A model generated the notes under the pieces. The model ran no database searches. It was given only the letters and a program-made list of their open reading frames with translations, and was not told where the DNA came from. DNA of 64,000 nucleotides, taken from positions 87,631,322 to 87,695,321 of the forward strand of contig NC_053035.3 in NCBI RefSeq assembly GCF_002575655.3. Direction: 5' to 3'. The stretch is from Aegilops tauschii subsp. strangulata. Lineage: Eukaryota; Streptophyta; Magnoliopsida; Poales; Poaceae. This document shows positions 59,519-64,000 of the stretch, in pieces. The stretch's first letter is position 1; every line of letters starts with the position of its first letter. The translations under genes and the position numbers were made by a program.

Positions 59519-60431
59519 ATGGTTGTGCACGAGGAGGGCGAGATCATGCAGACCGAACAGGGCCCGACGATGGAGCTCTCTAAGGTCTCGATGGACCTCA
59601 CCGTGCTCCACTGCCCCTTGTGCCTCCGCCCCTTGATGCCTCCAGTGTCTGAGGTTCGAATACACCTCGTCCGTTCGGCTGATTGAGCAAGGTGCAGGTT
59701 TCTTGATTGATGTGCTGTTCGATTGATTTCTGCAGTGCAAGGGAGGGCACCTGGCCTGTGCGGACTGCCGCATCGAGCGCCCCGGGAACCAGCGGCAGTG
59801 CCAGAAGTGCGAGCGCGGCGGTGGCTTCGACGTGCGGAACACGGCGGTGGACTCCGTCCTTTCGTCGGTGAGGGTGGAGTGCCCGCACGAAGGCTGTGGG
59901 CTCTACGTCACTTACCACAAGCTCGCCGATCACCAGAGCGTGTGTCCGCTCGCGCCCTGCAAATGCCCCGTGCCTGTCTGCGGCTACGAAGGCCCGCCAC
60001 CGGCGCTCTACCACCACATCAGCACCGCGCATCCCATGCCCGTGCACAGGATCCAGTACGGCAAGGTGCTCCAGCTGCAAGTGCCACTGTCGGAGCCATG
60101 GCTCTTGCTGTTCGCGGAGGAGGACCGCCGCGCGTTTTTCTTGGTCGGCGGCGTGCTCAACATCGGCGCGCCTATCGCCGTGTCGGTCGTCTGCATCAGA
60201 GCGGGGGCGTCCCCACTGCCGCACTACGTGGCCAAGCTGTGGGCGAACGGCCCGTTGGGGGAGCCCAAAGGCACGACCGACACCGTCAAGGTGGAAATGG
60301 AGGTGACAAGCAGCAAGGATCCCGGCGACGTCGACGTGCAGGAGCTGACCTTCTTGATAGTTCTACCCAAGCTGCTGGCCGGGGCTAAGCTTGTGTCCCT
60401 CCACATTCAGATTGACAAGCTCACGTCCTAA
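59519..60431 (+). CDS. SINA-like RING E3 ubiquitin ligase, 2 exons, 276 aa
   Basis: Exons are 59519-59653 and 59736-60431 with a GT-AG intron that splits the RING domain. The RING spans residues 32-70: C32, C35, C46, H50, C53, C56, C67 and C70, a full C3HC4 set. The SIAH-type zinc finger follows (C94, C99, H111, C115; then C122, C127, H139 and H144). The rest (147-276) is the SINA TRAF-like substrate-binding part, shorter and more diverged than in animal SIAH. The family adds ubiquitin to targets for proteasomal turnover; targets are not predictable. No stops or lost ligands were found. The promoter carries a TATA box and MITE remnant. The family is expanded in grasses. Confidence 0.9.
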
Positions 60432-60619
60432 ATTTTTCTAGAGTGCCTTCTGTTTATCTTAGTAATATGCTAATATAGGGATTACCTTGGTCTACTTTAG
60501 CTTAAGAAATGGTGGGTTTTGGTGGCGATGCAGCAATTACTTCGACATCAGATCAGTAATTTCCAACAGTCGAACGGATATTTTGTGTCTGTTGGATATA
60601 AAGTTCCTTTGGGTAAGAA

Positions 60620-60775
60620 GTACTACTTGTCATCAAAATGGATAAAAGGAGATGTATGTCGACATATTTTAGTTCTAGATACGTCCCTTTTTATCCATTT
60701 TGATGACAAGCACTCCCTCCGTTCCACAATACATGCCTTCCATTTGTCAAAATATAGATCTATCTAGACATGTTT
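60620..60775. mobile_element. two adjoining Stowaway MITE remnants
   Basis: CTTGTCATCAAAATGGATAA at about 60628 and its reverse TTATCCATTTTGATGACAAG at about 60692-60711 form the inner arms of one MITE whose CTCCCTC ends are lost. A second fragment starts at 60713 (CTCCCTCCGTTCCACAATA) and fades by 60775. Confidence 0.75.
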
Positions 60776-60854
60776 TAGTATATAGATACATCCATGATAG
60801 AGCCTATCGGATGGTTGAGAACACTACAATTCGTAGCTATAGATGCGTGTGTGA

Positions 60855-60904
60855 CTCCCAGATGCAGAGGCCGGGGGTCATCATCCTCCTTTTCGAGAAA
60901 AAAC
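60855..60904 (+). mobile_element. 50-bp LINE tail insertion with 14-bp target duplication
   Basis: CTCCCAGATGCAGAGGCCGG and the TCCTTTTCGAGAAAAAAC end are flanked by AGATGCGTGTGTGA (60841-60854) and AGACGCGTGTGTGA (60905-60918), one mismatch. Confidence 0.88.
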
Positions 60905-61151
60905 AGACGCGTGTGTGAGAGGACGAGTGCGTGCGTGCACCTCTTCTCTTCCTGTATAACGTACTACTAAACTCAGAGTACAAGTTTTTGTGGGTGGCAC
61001 GATGGTGCGTGCGAGAAGTCCCGAGAGGTAGGTTTAATGCGTCTGAAAAAAGACTAGCCTAGAGCTCGCCACGCGGCTATTCCTGTCAAACGCCCCATTA
61101 AGCGTAAGATATGTATACGATGGTGCCAGTTATTGCACGTACACAGCAGTA

Positions 61152-61471
61152 CTCCCTCCTTTCCGGTTTATAGGGCTTAATTCAAAAATCTCACCAACCA
61201 AGATGGTGAGTGGTGGAATATTTTTTGTAGTTTGCAAAAGCACCTAATTAATGCTCTTGTTTTTCTCAAAAAATTATGTTTATCAATGCATTAATTGCAA
61301 CGCATGCATGCATAAAGTACATGCATTGGTCAATTTTCTCTTAATACTTGCATGCAATGATTTAACGCACCTTGGAATCTGAACATGTGTTGGGGAACAA
61401 CCAAATTGAGCCTTATAAAATGGAAAAACTAAAATTTTGAGATAAGCCCTATAAAACCGGAAAGGAGGGAG
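61152..61471. mobile_element. Stowaway-like MITE, 320 bp
   Basis: Ends CTCCCTCCTTTCCGGTTTAT and (reverse) CTCCCTCCTTTCCGGTTTTAT with TA at 61150-61151 and 61472-61473. A related terminus starts at 63943 and an interior fragment is at 59370. Confidence 0.9.
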
Positions 61472-61570
61472 TAGAAAAAGAAGTACTCCATCCGGTAATA
61501 GTGCCGCACTTCGAAACTAGAACCGTCAATAAATTTTGAGCTTGCGTCTCATCACATTCCAAATTACTCC

Positions 61571-61722
61571 ACGCTATATTGAATTGCAAACCTGTTCACA
61601 CCGATCACAACCTAAACGGTTTCCCACTTAGGAGCGTATTAGTACCACGCTATATTGAATTGCAAACCTGTTCACACCGATCACAACCTAAACGGTTTCC
61701 CACTTAGGAGCGTATTAGTACT
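61571..61722 (+). repeat. 76-bp tandem duplication, identical copies
   Basis: ACGCTATATTGAATTGCAAA starts at 61571 and again at 61647; the two copies are identical over about 75 bp. The second ends 5 bases before a TATA box. Confidence 0.97.
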
Positions 61723-61726
61723 CGGT

Positions 61727-61734
61727 TATAAATA
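61727..61734 (+). promoter_or_regulatory. TATA box of the 61824 gene
   Basis: TATAAATA lies 90 bases upstream of the ATG at 61824, directly after the 76-bp tandem duplication. Confidence 0.65.
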
Positions 61735-61823
61735 CTAGTATGCCAAGATGACTGCACATTCCTCCTCAACTCCTCATCCACAAAAACAAACAAGTCATTT
61801 AGCATCCTTCCCTTGCGTCTGCC

Positions 61824-62495
61824 ATGGCCAGCGTGAGTTCTGGGTCGAGAGATTGCCACCAGGGAGAGGCGAGCATGGAAGCGAAAGTACGAGAGATGTC
61901 CCGCCTCGCTGCGAGAGCAGCCGACATGTCCCGTCGTGCGGAAGTAGCAGCACAGAGGTCCCGCGGCGCCGCTGAAGCAGCACGGAGGTCCCGCCGCGCC
62001 GTCGATGCAGCAGACTGATCCGGCCGCGCCGCGGAAGCAGCAGAGATGTCCCGCCGTGCCATGAATGCAGCAGAGATGTCCCGCCGCGCCGCGGCGGCCT
62101 GGGAAAATTTCTCGCGGGCAGGCGACGACTGTTACAGGCGCATGCATGCGATCGTCCATAGCCAGATGGATCAGATCTCCGGCTGGGCGAGGTTGCAGGA
62201 CGACATGAAAGCCTCGTTTGAACAGGCTACCGGCGTCATCCGGCAACTAAGGGAGGGCAATGAGAGGCTCCGGGCCGAGCGCGACCTGCTGAGGGAGAAG
62301 ATCGTCCGAAGTGCAGACCAGCAGGAGGAGATCAGTGCCTTGTTGAAGAGGACCGGCGTCATCGTCAAGAAACTTATGGACGAGAATGACATGATCCGCA
62401 ACGAGCGCCAAAGGCTGGTGGAGGAATCCGTGGATGTTCTCAAGCAGCGTCTTGAGGACACGAAAGAGCTCATTGCCGCTCGCCGCGGAGACTAG
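61824..62495 (+). pseudogene. repeat plus coiled-coil protein, one in-frame TGA (223 codons)
   Basis: The ATG at 61824 (MASVSSGSRDC) opens a frame of 64 codons ending at TGA 62016-62018; the same frame then continues to 62495. The first part holds seven 10-residue units at 61896-62105 (MSRRAEVAAQ, RSRGAAEAAR, MSRRAMNAAE and others) with an exact 30-bp period. The TGA is the first codon of unit five, where other units have ATG or AGG. The rest (from residue 95) is rich in heptads (IRQLREGNERLRAERDLLRE, IVKKLMDENDMIRNERQRLV) and probably forms a coiled coil. I do not recognise a family. An ATG at 62046 could restart translation for a 149-aa protein. A pseudogene, a readthrough case or an assembly error are all possible. 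Confidence 0.7.
62046..62495 (+). CDS. possible 149-aa coiled-coil protein from internal start
   Basis: If the TGA at 62016 is real, this ATG, two repeat units before the coiled-coil region, gives an intact open frame. It keeps the complete helical C-terminus. No independent promoter was seen; re-initiation or leaky scanning would be needed. Confidence 0.4.
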   Translation: MSRRAMNAAEMSRRAAAAWENFSRAGDDCYRRMHAIVHSQMDQISGWARLQDDMKASFEQATGVIRQLREGNERLRAERDLLREKIVRSADQQEEISALLKRTGVIVKKLMDENDMIRNERQRLVEESVDVLKQRLEDTKELIAARRGD

Positions 62496-62649
62496 TTCTC
62501 GCGGCCTACGGCAACACATCAAGAAAGTAGAGATCAGCGAGCCAGATCCTTGTCTTCCTTCTTCTTTTGCCCTTGTGTATTTCGGGCGTAGCCGCATGTG
62601 GCTTTTTTAATTATCTTTCTAATTATGTAAGACAATTAATCATCCTTAT

Positions 62650-62991
62650 CTTTCTGTGGAAGATCAATGTTGCGAGGCTGGAATGAAGAAAACTCTTGTT
62701 GTGGCGACCCTGGCGTTGCTGTTCTTCTAGTTGCTGCTGGGCTTCCTTCAGTTTCCTGGTTTCTTTTGATGTAATAATCGGTTTAGGATGTGGATTGTGT
62801 CGTCGGTTGTGAAATGTTGGGTTCTAGTGCGGATGTTTGGCCTTTGTTGGCCTCTTGGGATGTTGCGATTTCAATCTGGTAGCTTTTAGTCCTTCGTGTT
62901 AGGCTGGAGTTGTGCTGAACTTCTTGTGAATTGTGGTGGTTTTCAGTAATGAAAATCGGATGGGGCAAGCCCTTCTTTGATCAAAAAAAAT
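62650..62991 (+). mobile_element. 5'-truncated LINE of a second family, 342 bp, with target duplication
   Basis: The tail ends GTAATGAAAATCGGATGGGG...TTTGATCAAAAAAAA, a different 3' end from the GATGCAGAGGCCGG LINE. TTAATCATCCTTAT at 62636-62649 and TTAATCGTCCTTAT at 62992-63005 flank it with one mismatch. Confidence 0.85.
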
Positions 62992-63005
62992 TTAATCGTC
63001 CTTAT

Positions 63006-63450
63006 ATATTCATCAGTCTTGCTATAAGTCTCAGTAGATGTTATATAGGTCCGTCGGATCTTACATCAAGATCCGTGCTTTCAGATTTTCCTTTTTCTCT
63101 CTTAGATCTCAGTTGAGTGAGACATAGCCACGCCATTAAACAGAGGCTCAGGCGCCATTAATGGAGATCTTGGGAGAGAGGTGGACGGCACATGGAGGTC
63201 AAAGGGCTCTCCTCCCGATAAGCACGCGGAGGGGTCTGATCGCATGCCTCTCGTACTCAAATAGCTACCCTACACGGCGCCTCCTAGCTAATAAAAAATG
63301 GGGACGCGTGGCGGCACGTAAATGGTACTAGTAAGTAGAACGCCCACGGTTTCAATAATACTTGTGTTTCTGATTGTAACGTGACAGCACTTGTTCCAAA
63401 ATGACTTTGTTGATTGTTAATGTGTGCGCCTTCGCAAATCGGACTGCAAA
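63006..63450. other. intergenic
   Basis: No gene is supported. A sequence resembling the Helitron-like ends (ACTAGTAAGTAGAACGCCCACGG, 63328-63350) is too decayed to call. Confidence 0.45.
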
Positions 63451-63454
63451 TTTA

Positions 63455-63942
63455 CCACAGCATGTTGGTGCCATGTCATGGCACCAAGCCAAGTTTCATT
63501 ATTTTCATGCGTGTTTTGGATTTACAGGAATTAAAAAACTAAGTTTCTCAATGTTTCCAACCCAGCCACGACGCCCAGAATTTTGAATTTCATTCCCATT
63601 TCTTGCATGGAACCTAGAAATTTACCCGAGGACACACATGTGATTTTTCAACCAACTTTGGTGCACTGGAACATGTGCTTGTATTTCAAATTTGAATTAT
63701 GCACACAAGGGTGACACGTTCCCTCCCAGAACCACGAGCCTTCTTGAGAGAAGATCTGATTTGCAAGAAGCTTATAACAAAATTTGTTCCTATTCGGCCC
63801 ATTTTTTTACCACGGCATGGTACTACCATGACATGACACCATGCCAAGTTTCATGATTTTAAAACCAAGTTTCTCAATGTTCTCGACCGAGCCACGATGC
63901 CCAGATGTTTGGATTTTATTCTCATTTTTTGCATGGGACCTA
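63455..63942. repeat. diverged direct duplication, about 350-bp spacing
   Basis: CCAAGCCAAGTTTCATTATTTTC, AAGTTTCTCAATGTTTCCAACC and AGCCACGACGCCCAGA (63484-63585) recur as CATGCCAAGTTTCATGATTTTA, AAGTTTCTCAATGTTCTCGACC and AGCCACGATGCCCAGA (63840-63906). Confidence 0.8.
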
Positions 63943-64000
63943 CTCCCTCCTTCCATCTATATAGGGCCTAATGTGTTTTTCAAGACAGCCTTTGACTATT
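63943..64000. mobile_element. MITE start, cut by window end
   Basis: CTCCCTCCTTCCATCTATAT preceded by TA is a Stowaway-type end; the partner end is beyond the window. Confidence 0.65.

Larger units (their letters stand above)
60432..61151. other. intergenic with MITE and LINE remnants
   Basis: Apart from the MITE remnants (60620-60775) and the LINE tail (60855-60904) no feature is supported. Confidence 0.5.

Noticed and set aside
63328..63350. Third Helitron-like end (GTAGAACGCCCACGG)
   Set aside because: The hairpin partner is missing.

Overview
The window is nuclear DNA of a grass, almost certainly a Triticeae genome (wheat, Aegilops, barley or rye group). The reasons are nested retrotransposons and CACTA transposons of types typical of Triticeae, Stowaway MITEs with CTCCCTCCGTTCC ends, plant intron-exon structures, and no bacterial-style gene packing. 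Most of the long open reading frames belong to decayed transposable elements. I support only four host-type genes: a class III peroxidase (17730-19199, +, 4 exons), a short uncharacterised protein (57149-57691, -), a SINA-like RING E3 ubiquitin ligase (59519-60431, +, 2 exons) and a repeat plus coiled-coil protein interrupted by one in-frame TGA (61824-62495, +).

Layout. 1-4807 is the 3' part of a Ty1/copia element (BARE1/Angela/WIS type) with its 3' LTR. 4808-16361 is a LINE split by a Ty3/gypsy chromovirus (7820-15369) that is flanked by the 5-bp duplication ATATC. 16362-19400 holds the peroxidase and its promoter. 19410-27939 is low-complexity intergenic DNA with LINE tails, two Helitron-like 3' ends, two Stowaway MITEs and short duplications. 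27940-36428 is a CACTA transposon (CACTA-1) with an Ulp1-type protease gene and a TNP2 transposase gene, both on the minus strand. 36429-41752 is a gypsy-type element with a tRNA-Asp primer site and a domain-less ORF. From 41753 a second CACTA element (CACTA-2) runs to about 52.6 kb; it contains a solo LTR (42519-45321), several tandem arrays and a broken copy of a 3'-5' exonuclease gene. 52.6-64 kb is a gene-bearing segment with small genes, MITEs, minisatellites and very short LINE tails.

How it fits together. No operon-like or pathway-level grouping is visible; the genes have separate TATA boxes and orientations. The main value of the window is structural. It shows a readable series of nested insertions, several of them with both target-site duplications preserved. 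It also has a gypsy element whose two outer ends are both the U5 end of the LTR, a set of LINE insertions cut down to 50-342 bp, and a perfect 76-bp tandem duplication just upstream of the TATA box of a small repeat-protein gene.

Limits. All family assignments are from reading motifs; no database search was run. Transposon family names are therefore given only as types. Exon boundaries of the peroxidase and SINA-like genes rest on canonical GT-AG sites and preserved reading frame; those of the CACTA genes are approximate.
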